64,000 nucleotides of DNA from Thiobacillus denitrificans DSM 12475 (GCF_000376425.1 NZ_AQWL01000012.1:1-64000), one strand, 5' to 3'; positions 25,385 through 33,913 are shown, counted from the first letter of the stretch. Numbers and translations: made by a program. Notes: generated by a model not told the origin, from the sequence alone.

Positions 25385-26348
25385 TGCCCTTGAGATTGCC
25401 CTGCTAGCCAGGCTCATTGAGCACGGCACCAGCCCCGAGAGCACTCGTAATCGCGCCCTGATCAGGCGCTATGAGACCGCTGGCTGGCTGATGCCATCGA
25501 GCCGGCGCAACGAATGGCTTGTCCGCGACGAAGCCAGGCTGCTTATACGATCTCGTCTGGCGAAACTGCTGCCGGGCTGGGAGGCGGATTTCAAACTGTT
25601 GCGGGCGCATGGGCTTGACCCCCGAAAGCCTCAGGACATTGAGGCCCTGCCAGCGCTTCGCAGGCCTGCCGTGGCCGAAGGGAAGATCAACAGACGCAAC
25701 TGGAAGAGTGCCGCAGGTCTTGGGCCCAAACGAAAAAGCATGCTGAAGACCGAGGCCATGCTGACCAGCGACTGGGTGATGCGTTTGCGCCCGAACAAAG
25801 GCCTGCTCGCCAAATGGGAAGATGGTTCGACCGATTTGTGGGAGATGGCCCAGAGCTGGACAGAGTGCCCGATCCCCCAGCGTCAGTGGCTGAATCTGCG
25901 GGAATTCGCAGGCACCCCGCCGGCCGCGGTGATCACCTGCGAGAACCTTGGGGCCTACATCGATCTGCCGCTGCCCGAAAACGCGCTTGCGGTGTTTTCG
26001 CCTGGTAAGCATACGGAAATAGCAATTGAGTTATTGGCCAAACTCCCTACATCGAAATGGGTGCATTTCGGTGACATAGATCCTGAAGGACTGGAGATCG
26101 TCGAACAGATCGCCATTGTATCTGGCCGGAAAATAGCCTTGTACATCCCTTCCTTTGCCAGCGAATACGTGGAGTCGGGCATGGCACAGAAGAAAAAGGT
26201 TGTTTGGGAAATCGAATCAGAACATCCCGTGCTGAAGGCTCTAGCCACGCGAGGAGAAGGGCTCTATCAGGAGGTGTTTATGCTTGATACTCGACTGGAA
26301 AATGAGATAGCGGAACTGTCCGGTCATGTCCGACCTACTTACCCATAA
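25374..26348 (+). CDS. jetD: JetD/MksG-like TOPRIM nuclease
   Basis: 324 residues from ATG 25374 (GTCAGGAG upstream), overlapping the SMC gene by 11 bases. A longer frame from 25290 lies wholly within the SMC gene and is rejected. The N-terminal two thirds form an arm-like helical domain. The C-terminal part has TOPRIM landmarks: Glu 190 in 'AVITCENLGAY' and the acidic pair in HFGDIDPEGLEI (233-236). This matches the DUF2220-type JetD/MksG nuclease of Wadjet, related to topoisomerase VI, which cuts plasmid DNA after loop extrusion. It is the diagnostic subunit that separates a defence system from a plain MukBEF condensin. Confidence 0.87.
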   Translation: MPPDALEIALLARLIEHGTSPESTRNRALIRRYETAGWLMPSSRRNEWLVRDEARLLIRSRLAKLLPGWEADFKLLRAHGLDPRKPQDIEALPALRRPAVAEGKINRRNWKSAAGLGPKRKSMLKTEAMLTSDWVMRLRPNKGLLAKWEDGSTDLWEMAQSWTECPIPQRQWLNLREFAGTPPAAVITCENLGAYIDLPLPENALAVFSPGKHTEIAIELLAKLPTSKWVHFGDIDPEGLEIVEQIAIVSGRKIALYIPSFASEYVESGMAQKKKVVWEIESEHPVLKALATRGEGLYQEVFMLDTRLENEIAELSGHVRPTYP

Positions 26349-26350
26349 AA

Positions 26351-26385
26351 AAACCCGGCAGTCACAAGGACTATCCGGGTTGGGT
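26351..26385. terminator. Bidirectional terminator between jetD and the convergent genes
   Basis: Inverted repeat AAACCCGG (26351-26358) / CCGGGTT (26375-26381) with a 16-base loop, preceded by a run of A and followed by T-rich bases. It can stop transcription from both jetD and the minus-strand gene at 26396, whose 3' ends converge here. Confidence 0.65.
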
Positions 26386-26395
26386 TGCATAACGC

Positions 26396-26599
26396 CTATC
26401 TCGAAGCGAAAGCTCTTCTCATGATCTCCGGCATGCGGTAAACATGTCGATGACCCTGAGGAGCTGGCGCGATCTCGAAGGCTTTCGGATCCTTCCAGAC
26501 CCTCTGCCACTGATTTTCAGGAGACTCATAGAACATCTCAGCCGAAATCACAGTCCAGAGGTTGACGGGACCGAAGGTAATATCAGGCCAAATGACCAT
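26396..26599 (-). CDS. Small hypothetical protein
   Basis: 67 residues from the ATG at 26599 (GAAGGAGAAGAGC upstream). The sequence reads MVIWPDITFGPVNLWTVISA and ends with an Arg-rich helix. It lies 11 bases downstream of the VWA gene, so it is co-transcribed with it. Not recognised. Confidence 0.55.
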   Translation of the reverse strand: MVIWPDITFGPVNLWTVISAEMFYESPENQWQRVWKDPKAFEIAPAPQGHRHVYRMPEIMRRAFASR

Positions 26600-26610
26600 G
26601 CTCTTCTCCT

Positions 26611-28557
26611 TCAAAGCAAGTTGCGTAACGCCCTGAACACGGCAGCCGGGATTTCTGCATCGTTGGCCGCCACGCCTGTGGGCATGATTTTTTCGAACTG
26701 GCGAAGGTGACAATCCGCGACCCCAATCAATACCGCAGTCGCTTCAATGCCATAACGCCGGCTTTCCGACACCGCTGCTTCCAGTGCCTCAAAGCTGTTC
26801 GGCGCTCCATCCGTCACGTACATGAGGATCTTGCGTTCCTCAGTCCGCTTCGCGAGCTGTCCAACCGCAAACGTCGTCGCTGCACCCATCTGTGTTCCCC
26901 CTCTTGGTTGGAGAGACATCCGGGCCACGAATTTGCGCCAGGGCTCGTCGAAGGTTCCCAGTGGATCGATGACGTCATCGAACAACGCGGCAGCCACTTT
27001 CACATCAAAGCGGCTCATCACTTCCCCCATGGAGGCGGCAGCGAGGTAGACCGTATCGATCGTGCCTGACATGCTTCCAGAGCGATCCAGTACCATGTAA
27101 ACAGCGGTATTGATCGCTTCGTTTTCGTCGCTTTTCTGGAAAATACGCACATCCCCGATCCGAGTCCGTGCCAGTCGGCTGGTGTCGATCCTGCCCGAAT
27201 ACGCAAGATGACGGTCCACATCCTTCCTGGCCTGGAGCAGTTGGTCGAGTTTGAGCGCGATCCTGGTGGTCGCCTTACGGGCGTCTGTGATGCGCTGACG
27301 GTACACGGCGTCGTTAGGGTGAAGTGGGTATGCGCTCACCTGTTCGACTTCAGTTGCTTCCCTGTGGTCACCTTCGAGAAGACCGGATTCCCGGATCAAC
27401 TCCTCCAGTCCTTTCGCCAAGCTCCCCAGATCGGAGTCCTCAGCATCCAGAACAGCCTGGGCAGTGGACGGATCGCACTGTCCAGCTCCAGAACCCCCGG
27501 CACCTTCCTGAGCATTCGCATGGGATTGGGTCTGGGACTTGGATTCACCTGATTCCGAAGAACCTGAAGCACTGTCAGAACCTTGCGGTCCTTCCTCAGC
27601 CTCCGATTTCCCTCCGGCCGAGCCATCCTTGCTGTTATCAGCATCGTCACCTTTGGATCCGGAAGCGGCAGCATCGCTGTCGTTCCCCTTGCCATCGGTT
27701 TCTTCGCCCTTGCCAGCTTGACCCTGACTGTCGCTATCGGTTTCTTCACCTTTGGCGGCTTGATCCTGAACGTCCTGCTCTTGGTCGGACTCATCCTGGT
27801 TTTCACCGGACTCACCCTTGCCTGAACCTGACTGCCCTTCAGCCTTCTGGGAATCGTCCTGTTCTCCCTGCTCGCCTTGCTGCTGCGAGCCTTGCCGGGG
27901 TTGAGGCTGTTCCTGTGAAGAGGCCTTGAGCACGGCCATGATCGTTTCTACTGCACGGTGGACATCCGCTGCCGTTTGACCCAGTTTTGTCGCTGCCCTG
28001 GCACATTCCAGCACCTGGTCAGCCACATCACCGAAGTCTTGGCGGGCGTAGTCCTTGGCGGGATCGACCCAATCCTGGCAAAAGCTATGACCCAACTCCT
28101 CGTAGCGCAAGGCATAGAGAAGCAAGGCCATCAGCTTGTTCGCCGGATGCGCATCGGCTTCCGGCTCGGTGAAAAACCCAAGCTTTCGCATAAGCCCCGC
28201 CGTACGGTTCAGGTTCTTCTTGGAACCCGGAAAGACCTGGCCGATGGCCCGCTCGATCCGGATGTCCTCGATGAGGTTCCTAAATCCGTTGAACACCACG
28301 CCCATTTGATGCCCGAGCAGGGTGTATTCCGGATCCGAGAAGCGCAAATGCGCAGCCTCGTGATCCAGGAGCCCCTCGATGACAGTGGCGTCCTCTTCAG
28401 AGCCAATAGCCTTGAGGGAAGGAAGATGAATCACGCGCGTCGTATGGTTCACATGAGCGCCCATCTTGTCATCGAACCGCACATCGATACCCATCTGCCC
28501 TGCGACAACCTTGGCGATGATGGGTAGGGACCTACCGATTGTTTGCTGCTGGTACAT
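26611..28557 (-). CDS. CobT-like VWA-domain protein with HExxH motif
   Basis: 648 residues from the ATG at 28557 with AAGGAG. The N-terminal domain has HEAAH (66-70) and 'GFRNLIEDIRIERAIG', the pattern of CobT/VWA-containing proteins. Residues about 225-345 are a Gln/Glu/Ser/Gly/Asp low-complexity linker. The C-terminal VWA domain has the MIDAS motif DRSGSMS, followed by 'GGTQMGAA' and 'YVTDGAPN'. CobT-type proteins work with a MoxR/CobS AAA+ ATPase to load metals or remodel partners, but no such ATPase is in the window. A conserved leader (copy B) precedes it. Confidence 0.85.
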   Translation of the reverse strand: MYQQQTIGRSLPIIAKVVAGQMGIDVRFDDKMGAHVNHTTRVIHLPSLKAIGSEEDATVIEGLLDHEAAHLRFSDPEYTLLGHQMGVVFNGFRNLIEDIRIERAIGQVFPGSKKNLNRTAGLMRKLGFFTEPEADAHPANKLMALLLYALRYEELGHSFCQDWVDPAKDYARQDFGDVADQVLECARAATKLGQTAADVHRAVETIMAVLKASSQEQPQPRQGSQQQGEQGEQDDSQKAEGQSGSGKGESGENQDESDQEQDVQDQAAKGEETDSDSQGQAGKGEETDGKGNDSDAAASGSKGDDADNSKDGSAGGKSEAEEGPQGSDSASGSSESGESKSQTQSHANAQEGAGGSGAGQCDPSTAQAVLDAEDSDLGSLAKGLEELIRESGLLEGDHREATEVEQVSAYPLHPNDAVYRQRITDARKATTRIALKLDQLLQARKDVDRHLAYSGRIDTSRLARTRIGDVRIFQKSDENEAINTAVYMVLDRSGSMSGTIDTVYLAAASMGEVMSRFDVKVAAALFDDVIDPLGTFDEPWRKFVARMSLQPRGGTQMGAATTFAVGQLAKRTEERKILMYVTDGAPNSFEALEAAVSESRRYGIEATAVLIGVADCHLRQFEKIMPTGVAANDAEIPAAVFRALRNLL

Positions 28558-28562
28558 GGCAA

Positions 28563-28628
28563 CTCCTTGAATATGACTCGAAACAGTCGAGCCTTCAGCC
28601 TTGCGAGTAAGAGTTGATGAACAAGGCT
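28563..28628 (-). promoter_or_regulatory. Conserved 5' leader, copy B (before VWA gene)
   Basis: On the minus strand the core GCAAGGCTGA begins at 28604. A hairpin with perfect five-base arms (28577-28581 and 28587-28591) and an AAGGAG site at 28563-28568 follow. The core is 47 nt from the ATG. Upstream, CATCAACTCTTAC matches the equivalent block of copy E (CATCAACCCTTAT). AGCCTTG (28622-28628) can also pair with CAAGGCT of the core, giving a second possible stem. Confidence 0.6.
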
Positions 28629-28728
28629 TTATATGTTGCCGAATCGTTTTTTCGGGCGTTGGTTTGCGCCCTCCTTTCGATACAATGTCATGCGCGTGTA
28701 TAACTTTCAGCAATCCAAAGGACATAAG

Positions 28729-29715
28729 ATGACCGAAAGCAATCGAGGAGAAGAGCGTCGGAACGTTTCCGTGCCTGAAACGCTGCTGGACCGGATGGTG
28801 ACCATTCTTGAAAAGGAACACCGTTCTCGAGCCATTCGCTTCTACCTGCTGGTTGGTGCAATCATCCTGCCCTCCCTCATATACGCCGTGGCAACTTCTG
28901 CATTCCTGAACAAGAACCAGGAGCAAAACCCCAAGGAATATGCGGCGCTGGTCAAGATCGATGGTGAGATCGCGGACGGCAAAGAGGCCTCCGCCCTGGC
29001 AATCATGCCGGCGCTGGAATCGGCGTTCAAAGATGAAAAGGCCAAGGGCGTCGTGCTGCTGATCAATTCTCCCGGCGGCACACCCGTTCAGGCGGGCGTA
29101 ATTCACGACCGCATCCTCGAGCTCAAACAGAAGTACCACAAGCCTGTCATCGCGATGGGCCGCGACATGATGACCAGCGGTGCCTACATGGTCGCGGTGG
29201 CCGCAGACAAGATTTACGCCAACGAGGCGTCCCTGGTGGGCTCCGTCGGGGTGGTCATTCGCGGCTTCGGCCTGTCCAACGTCTTACAGCGCTATGGGGT
29301 CGAGCGCCGCGTGTACGCGGCCGGCAAGAACAAGAACACCATGGACCCGTTCAGCCCGGAAAAAGCGGAGGACGTCGCAAAGACCAAGGAAATGCTGGAC
29401 AAGATCCACCAGCAGTTCATCGCCAAGGTGAAGGCTGGCCGCGGAAACCGCCTGAAGAAGGACGACGACTTCCTCTTCACTGGCGGGTACTGGACCGGGA
29501 CTGAAGCCCAGGAATACGGCCTGATCGATGCTGTCGCCGACCTGCCAAAGGTGCTGCAAGACAACTTTGGCGTCGAGGCATTGAAAGACATGAACAAGAA
29601 GGACTTCTTCGCTGAATTGAGCAAAAAATTCTTCGGCGGGTTCAGCCTGTCGGCAAATGGCCTGGACTTCAAGTCCGGTGTCTATGCCGAAGTCGAGCCC
29701 GGACAGATTTATTAA
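28729..29715 (+). CDS. S49-family (SppA-like) membrane serine peptidase
   Basis: 328 residues from ATG 28729 (AAAGGA upstream). An N-terminal membrane helix (about 36-57) is followed by the S49 domain: 'LLINSPGGTPVQA', the nucleophile loop 'DMMTSGAYMVAVAADKIYA', and the catalytic Lys region 'YAAGKNKNTMDPF'. SppA-type enzymes use a Ser-Lys dyad to degrade signal peptides. The length suits the single-domain SppA of Gram-positive type rather than the double-domain E. coli form. It is transcribed divergently from the VWA gene. Confidence 0.9.
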   Translation: MTESNRGEERRNVSVPETLLDRMVTILEKEHRSRAIRFYLLVGAIILPSLIYAVATSAFLNKNQEQNPKEYAALVKIDGEIADGKEASALAIMPALESAFKDEKAKGVVLLINSPGGTPVQAGVIHDRILELKQKYHKPVIAMGRDMMTSGAYMVAVAADKIYANEASLVGSVGVVIRGFGLSNVLQRYGVERRVYAAGKNKNTMDPFSPEKAEDVAKTKEMLDKIHQQFIAKVKAGRGNRLKKDDDFLFTGGYWTGTEAQEYGLIDAVADLPKVLQDNFGVEALKDMNKKDFFAELSKKFFGGFSLSANGLDFKSGVYAEVEPGQIY

Positions 29716-29739
29716 CCCAACCTAGAAAGGAGCCACGAA

Positions 29740-29862
29740 ATGGATGACATCGTCAACGCGCTGACCAACCTCGGCGCCTGGGGGGCCGGACTCGTCGCGC
29801 TGGCACACCTAGCGGCCAACGCCGTGAGTCCGCTGGTGTATTCCTCGGTCTACTGCTTCTGA
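29740..29862 (+). CDS. 40-residue hydrophobic peptide
   Basis: AAAGGAG stands eight bases before an ATG that opens 40 codons, MDDIVNALTNLGAWGAG..., ending SSVYCF. Most of the peptide is one hydrophobic helix. It follows the S49 peptidase by 24 bases and is closed by a strong terminator, so it is the last gene of that operon. It could be a small membrane partner of the peptidase. No family is known to me. Confidence 0.6.
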   Translation: MDDIVNALTNLGAWGAGLVALAHLAANAVSPLVYSSVYCF

Positions 29863-29877
29863 CCGAGTCCAGCCCAG

Positions 29878-29908
29878 AGCCGGGTGCGCAACACCCGGCT
29901 TTTTTTTT
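29878..29908 (+). terminator. Rho-independent terminator
   Basis: Stem AGCCGGGTG (29878-29886) / CACCCGGCT (29892-29900), five-base loop, followed by eight T. It ends the S49 operon. Confidence 0.9.
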
Positions 29909-29934
29909 CTAACGCACGCCATTGAGGGAATTGG

Positions 29935-30903
29935 ATGCACCTGATCGAGGAGATCTTTGTAGCCATGAGCCATTTACTGAATCGCCTGATGAAATTCTCG
30001 GTGGACGTCACCCGCGCCCTGATGGGAGGACGCCAGGAAACCTTTCTCGTACGGGCCGCTTTTGGCTGCCTACTGGTCGGAATTTTTCTGGTCGTGGGCG
30101 GCATACAGAGCCATTGGGCGGTCTTGGTAGCGGCGGCAGTGCCCGGCGTACTGTTCATGGTGCTGCTCTCAGCCGCCTATGCGGGAGCCAAATCGTTCTT
30201 CACGGTGACCGGCATGGGCGTGGTCGCCCTGTTCGCTATCCTGTGGCTGTTCAACATGGATAACGCCCAATACCTTGTCCTGGCTACCGGCATGCTGTTC
30301 GTGACGGGAATGATCGCTTTTCTGGACGGGGCCATGGTTTCAAGCATGATCCGTGGGGCGCTCGCCGATATGCGCGTCAAGAGCACGCTCAAGCGCATCG
30401 CGGGCAAGACCGGGCATGTGATCCACAATGTCCTGCTCCAAAGCGAGCTGTATTCCTGCGAAATCGACCATATCCTGATCAACCACGCGGGAGTATTTGT
30501 CGTTGAAACCAAGGGCATGTCCGGACGGATTTTCAATCAGGGCGAAAACATGCCCTGGATTCAGGCGCCGTCCACCGACCACAGCATGGAGTTCGAATCT
30601 CCGATTGAACAGAACGCACGCCACGTCAGCGTTCTGAAGGAGCTGCTTGGCACCGAGTACCCGATCTACAGCCTGGTCGTTTTCACGAACGCGACATTTG
30701 CCAACGCGATGCCTTCGAACGTGATCCAGGTGGGTGACCTGAAGAAGTACATCCGGCAGTTCAAACACAAGGCCATCGTGTCTTCTGCACAGGCACATGC
30801 CTTGAACACGATCGAGTCCAAGCGGGACACCTCCAGGGCGGGCCAACGCGAGCATCGGCGGCGGGTGGAGGAGCGCCGACTGCGGGAGCATATGGCTGGG
30901 TAG
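29935..30903 (+). CDS. NERD-domain membrane protein
   Basis: 322 residues with four membrane helices in the first 140 (about 40-60, 62-80, 85-104 and 110-132). A NERD nuclease-related domain follows at about 150-270: 'LYSCEIDHILINHAGVFVVETKG' gives the conserved Asp, then the Glu-Lys pair of the PD-(D/E)xK-like core. The C-terminus is Arg/Glu-rich. NERD domains are predicted nucleases. The membrane-fused form may act on incoming DNA (inference). An ATG at 29965 is an alternative start. Confidence 0.8.
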   Translation: MHLIEEIFVAMSHLLNRLMKFSVDVTRALMGGRQETFLVRAAFGCLLVGIFLVVGGIQSHWAVLVAAAVPGVLFMVLLSAAYAGAKSFFTVTGMGVVALFAILWLFNMDNAQYLVLATGMLFVTGMIAFLDGAMVSSMIRGALADMRVKSTLKRIAGKTGHVIHNVLLQSELYSCEIDHILINHAGVFVVETKGMSGRIFNQGENMPWIQAPSTDHSMEFESPIEQNARHVSVLKELLGTEYPIYSLVVFTNATFANAMPSNVIQVGDLKKYIRQFKHKAIVSSAQAHALNTIESKRDTSRAGQREHRRRVEERRLREHMAG

Positions 30904-31259
30904 CAAAGTTATCCACAGTTCCCGTGGGTAACGTTGTGGATATGTGACAGGTCGATGAAGATCCGTCCAGAGATGCTCGGTTTCGTTGGTACCCGCCCAT
31001 TTGTTAGGCAAACACTATGAAAATTCGGTGTTTTTCGCTTCTCTGACCGGCTCTTGGTAGGTTTTTGGTTTTAGTTGTTCTTTTTCAATAGCCAGTTTTC
31101 TTATACTGATTTTCCTACTTAAATTAGCCATTTTGCGTCGGTTGATTAGTTATGTTTAGTAGGCAAAAGTCGAGATTTACTCTTTTTGCCTAACAACGCA
31201 CTTGTCATTGTTCTGCTTATTGTATATGTTATTTATATTCTCCTCCGCTTGTACGCGTC
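30904..31259 (+). promoter_or_regulatory. Upstream region of parA: DnaA box, repeats, promoter
   Basis: A perfect DnaA box TTATCCACA is at 30909-30917, with an inverted near-match (TTGTGGATA) at 30934-30942. The 12-mer TTGTTAGGCAAA occurs at 31001-31012, again exactly inverted at 31185-31196, and with two mismatches at 31156-31167. Between them lies strongly AT-rich DNA. TTGTCA (31203-31208), 16 bases, TATGTT (31225-31230) is a plausible parA promoter. The repeats may be the ParA/ParB operator or initiator sites. The DnaA box raises the possibility of an origin. Confidence 0.55.
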
Positions 31260-32408
31260 ATGGCTCTTAGATCAACGTTCGCTATAACGTCTGGATTGCA
31301 ATACAGGTTGCGTGCTGCCGGCGCGTTGCTTGGTGTGACTGACAATACGCTTCGGACTTATTCGGACAACGCCGGGATCGAGGTCAAGCGCGCCTCCGAT
31401 TTCAGCCCCGGTGCACCGCCCGTACGTGTCTTCTTGCCGGAAACGCTTTTCCAACTCGCTCAATGGCGGCGAGCGCAGGGATATATCAAGATCCCGCAGT
31501 TTGCGCGGAGCCCAATCGTCCTCGCGATTTACGTAATCAAGGGCGGAACCGGGAAGACCACGACGGCCGTTGAGTTAGCCATTCACCTTCAGATGATGGG
31601 CCTGCGCGTGGCGCTCATCGATATCGACATCCAGGGCAACGCCACCCAATCCATGGGGTACGAACCTGATCTAACGATGGACGAGGCGACGGCGTATGAG
31701 GTTAACGCTGATGCTATCGTGCAGGACACCTTTGCCTCGATCATGCTGCCGTTTCTAGACCGTAGCCGCGGGAGCCTGGCTTTACGTGCCGAAGTTGGCG
31801 AAGGCGTCATCAAGAAACCGTTCGGCGAACACGGGCCTCATCTCATCCCAGCCGACACCTTCATTGGAGATCTCGAACAGGGGTTGGCACTCGCCAAGGG
31901 ACAGCGGGAGCTCTACATTCGGCAGATGATCGAAGCCTCGAAGGATGGCAGCGTCCCTGGGTTCAATGCATCCAATTACGACGTGATCCTGTTTGATTGC
32001 CCGCCCAATGTTTCTTTCACGTCAACCGCAGCCATGGCGGCCGCAGATATCGTTGTTTCCCCGATCCGGCTCGACGCCTTCAGCGTGAAGGGCCTGACCA
32101 AGGTCATGAATGAGATTACTGCGATGGATGAAGCCTATAAGCTGCGTCCGCAGCTGGTTATCCTGCCGACGCATTATTCGCCCCATTTGGCTCGTATTGG
32201 GCGGATGCAGTCACAGCTCAACAAATACCGAGACATGCTGGCACCCAACGTGATCTCGACAAGCGAGGAATTCCCGAAATCGCTTGAGAACTACCTGCCG
32301 CTGTCCTTGCAAAAGCCCACATCGACGCCAGCCAGCGAATATCGCATGTTCGCCGAGTTCATGTTCAAGAAGATCGTCGATCTGGGTTCGAAAGGGGGTG
32401 GCAAATGA
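31260..32408 (+). CDS. parA: ParA, type Ia partition ATPase
   Basis: 382 residues. An N-terminal helix-turn-helix-like domain (about 15-75) precedes a deviant Walker A box KGGTGKTT (94-101), 'VALIDIDIQGNATQSMG' (A' motif) and 'YDVILFDCPPNVSFTS' (Walker B). Size and N-terminal domain identify a type Ia ParA that both moves the plasmid and represses its own promoter, fitting the repeats upstream. It overlaps parB by four bases (ATGA). Confidence 0.92.
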   Translation: MALRSTFAITSGLQYRLRAAGALLGVTDNTLRTYSDNAGIEVKRASDFSPGAPPVRVFLPETLFQLAQWRRAQGYIKIPQFARSPIVLAIYVIKGGTGKTTTAVELAIHLQMMGLRVALIDIDIQGNATQSMGYEPDLTMDEATAYEVNADAIVQDTFASIMLPFLDRSRGSLALRAEVGEGVIKKPFGEHGPHLIPADTFIGDLEQGLALAKGQRELYIRQMIEASKDGSVPGFNASNYDVILFDCPPNVSFTSTAAMAAADIVVSPIRLDAFSVKGLTKVMNEITAMDEAYKLRPQLVILPTHYSPHLARIGRMQSQLNKYRDMLAPNVISTSEEFPKSLENYLPLSLQKPTSTPASEYRMFAEFMFKKIVDLGSKGGGK

Positions 32409-33472
32409 AAATACGAAAACTCACACCAGGCCCCGCGATGCCGCTGCCGGACTTTAAGCAGCCCGCAGAGTTGGGCGATGCTTCGGCGCAAGAAAGCCCG
32501 AGCGACAAGCCTGGCACCACAGACGCGCCAAGCGCTCCTGAAGCCCACGTTGATACTGATGCCGCGCCTTCCCCGGCGGCAAATGATGAAGAGCCCAAGG
32601 TCACAGGCGCCACTGAATCTCCTGTTGAGGATTCGCAGCAGATCGAAACCAGAGAGTACGTCGAGCCCACGAAGGACGAGCTGGGGGTTCTTGAGCAGAT
32701 TGCGATAGAAAAAATCCTCACTTCGCCGTTCCAGCCGAGACTTTACTTTGATGAACAGTCCCTTGAGGACCTGGCGGAGAACATTCGCGAGGTTGGCGGC
32801 CTCGTTGAGCCCATTAAGGTAAGGCCGCTGGCCGATGGGCGATTCGAGCTCATTTCCGGTGAGCGCCGGGTGCGTGCTTACCGTATCAACGGCGCACCAG
32901 AGATTCCAGCCTGGATAAAGGCCATGGACGATGGCACTGCGTTCAAGGAAGCCTGCGCAGAGAACCTCAACCGTGAGGATCTGACGCTGTATGAGAAGGC
33001 GGCCGCTTACAAGCGTGCGCTCGATGAAGGCCACGCCAAAAGCCAGCGAGCGCTCGCCGTGCTGTCCGGCGTGAACCGTATGGATATTCAGCGGTGTCTG
33101 GGAATTTTCAAACTCCCGCCCGCTGCCATCAAGGTCATCGCGGCAAACAAAGACATCCTGGCGCTGAGCCATATCGAACACCTCGTCGATTACGCGACAA
33201 ACGGACACGGTGATCTGGTGGCCCAGGGATTGGAATTGGTCAGCAAGGATCGCCTGAAGCGGGACATGCTTATCAGCTGGATCGAGAAACAAGCCAAGCC
33301 AAAGAACGCCGTGCAGACCTTCCATCAGTATTCCCTGCATGGCAAGCCGCTGGGCCGGATGGTTATCAAGAGCAAGAAGGTTTCATTCAACCTGGACAGC
33401 GAAGAAAACTCAAAGCTTCTGGTTGAGGCCTTTGAGAAAGCGATAGCCAGCCTGGGAGGCACGAAAGGGTAA
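32405..33472 (+). CDS. parB: ParB centromere-binding protein
   Basis: 355 residues. A disordered acidic N-terminus (1-90) leads to the ParB domain with 'TSPFQPRLYFDEQSLEDLAE' and GERRVRAYR (152-160), then 'ENLNREDLTLYEKAAAYKR', a helix-turn-helix (about 205-240), and a small C-terminal dimer domain. ParB binds parS, and the palindromes directly downstream (33519-33639) are the obvious targets. Confidence 0.93.
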   Translation: MKIRKLTPGPAMPLPDFKQPAELGDASAQESPSDKPGTTDAPSAPEAHVDTDAAPSPAANDEEPKVTGATESPVEDSQQIETREYVEPTKDELGVLEQIAIEKILTSPFQPRLYFDEQSLEDLAENIREVGGLVEPIKVRPLADGRFELISGERRVRAYRINGAPEIPAWIKAMDDGTAFKEACAENLNREDLTLYEKAAAYKRALDEGHAKSQRALAVLSGVNRMDIQRCLGIFKLPPAAIKVIAANKDILALSHIEHLVDYATNGHGDLVAQGLELVSKDRLKRDMLISWIEKQAKPKNAVQTFHQYSLHGKPLGRMVIKSKKVSFNLDSEENSKLLVEAFEKAIASLGGTKG

Positions 33473-33518
33473 TGTTGACTAATTTAGTCGGGAATACAGG
33501 GCACAAGCAGGCAGGCCG

Positions 33519-33639
33519 TGGCACAAGTTGTGCCATCCTGCCGCCAGCCATTGCGGGGGGCGATTGTTTGGTCAGGCATCGGGTGGCACAGGTTGTGCCA
33601 CCCCGCCTCCCCCAACGACCAGTGGCACAAGTTGTGCCG
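33519..33639. repeat. parS-like centromere: three 17-bp palindromes
   Basis: TGGCACAAGTTGTGCCA occurs at 33519-33535. With one change (G for A) it recurs at 33584-33600, and with a final G at 33623-33639. Spacings between starts are 65 and 39 bases. A half site GGCACAAG lies at 33500. The sequences are near-perfect palindromes around a central G and sit just after parB, as partition sites of ParABS plasmids do. Short frames running through the region are artefacts. Confidence 0.88.
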
Positions 33640-33678
33640 CCCGACCGAGGAAGACCACACCAACCCGAACAACAGACC

Positions 33679-33709
33679 AGGGCCGCCACAAGCGGCCCTG
33701 TTTCTTTTT
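33679..33709 (+). terminator. Terminator after parAB/parS
   Basis: Stem AGGGCCGC (33679-33686) / GCGGCCCT (33692-33699) with loop CACAA, then GTTTCTTTTT. Confidence 0.8.
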
Positions 33710-33781
33710 GGAGAATAAAAATGTAGGCGTCCAGACTGATGCGCTTTGCCAGCTGCGGCAACAGTTAGCAAAGCAAAAAAA

Positions 33782-33811
33782 GAAAGCCCACGACGGCAAT
33801 CGTGGGCTTTC
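33782..33811. terminator. Strong 12-bp hairpin, terminator on the minus strand or leader structure
   Basis: GAAAGCCCACGA (33782-33793) pairs with TCGTGGGCTTTC (33800-33811). A run of A precedes it, so a U tract would form only in minus-strand RNA. No minus-strand gene lies just to the right. It may block antisense transcription or act in an RNA controlling the downstream initiator candidate. Confidence 0.55.
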
Positions 33812-33913
33812 AGTGGATCGTGGAGATTGGGGTCCTCACAAATCCGTAGTGCTGATCGGATAGTAGGACTGCTGTCTCCGCGTGTCAAGGAACCCGAGAC
33901 TCAGGAGTCAGAA

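Noticed and set aside
20411-26348. Reading the operon as an ordinary chromosomal MukBEF
   Set aside because: The SMC is about one third shorter than MukB, and a TOPRIM JetD-like gene is coupled to it.
33472-33888. Several 66-134 codon frames on both strands between parB and the next gene
   Set aside because: They run through the parS palindromes and two hairpins, lack ribosome-binding sites and overlap each other.
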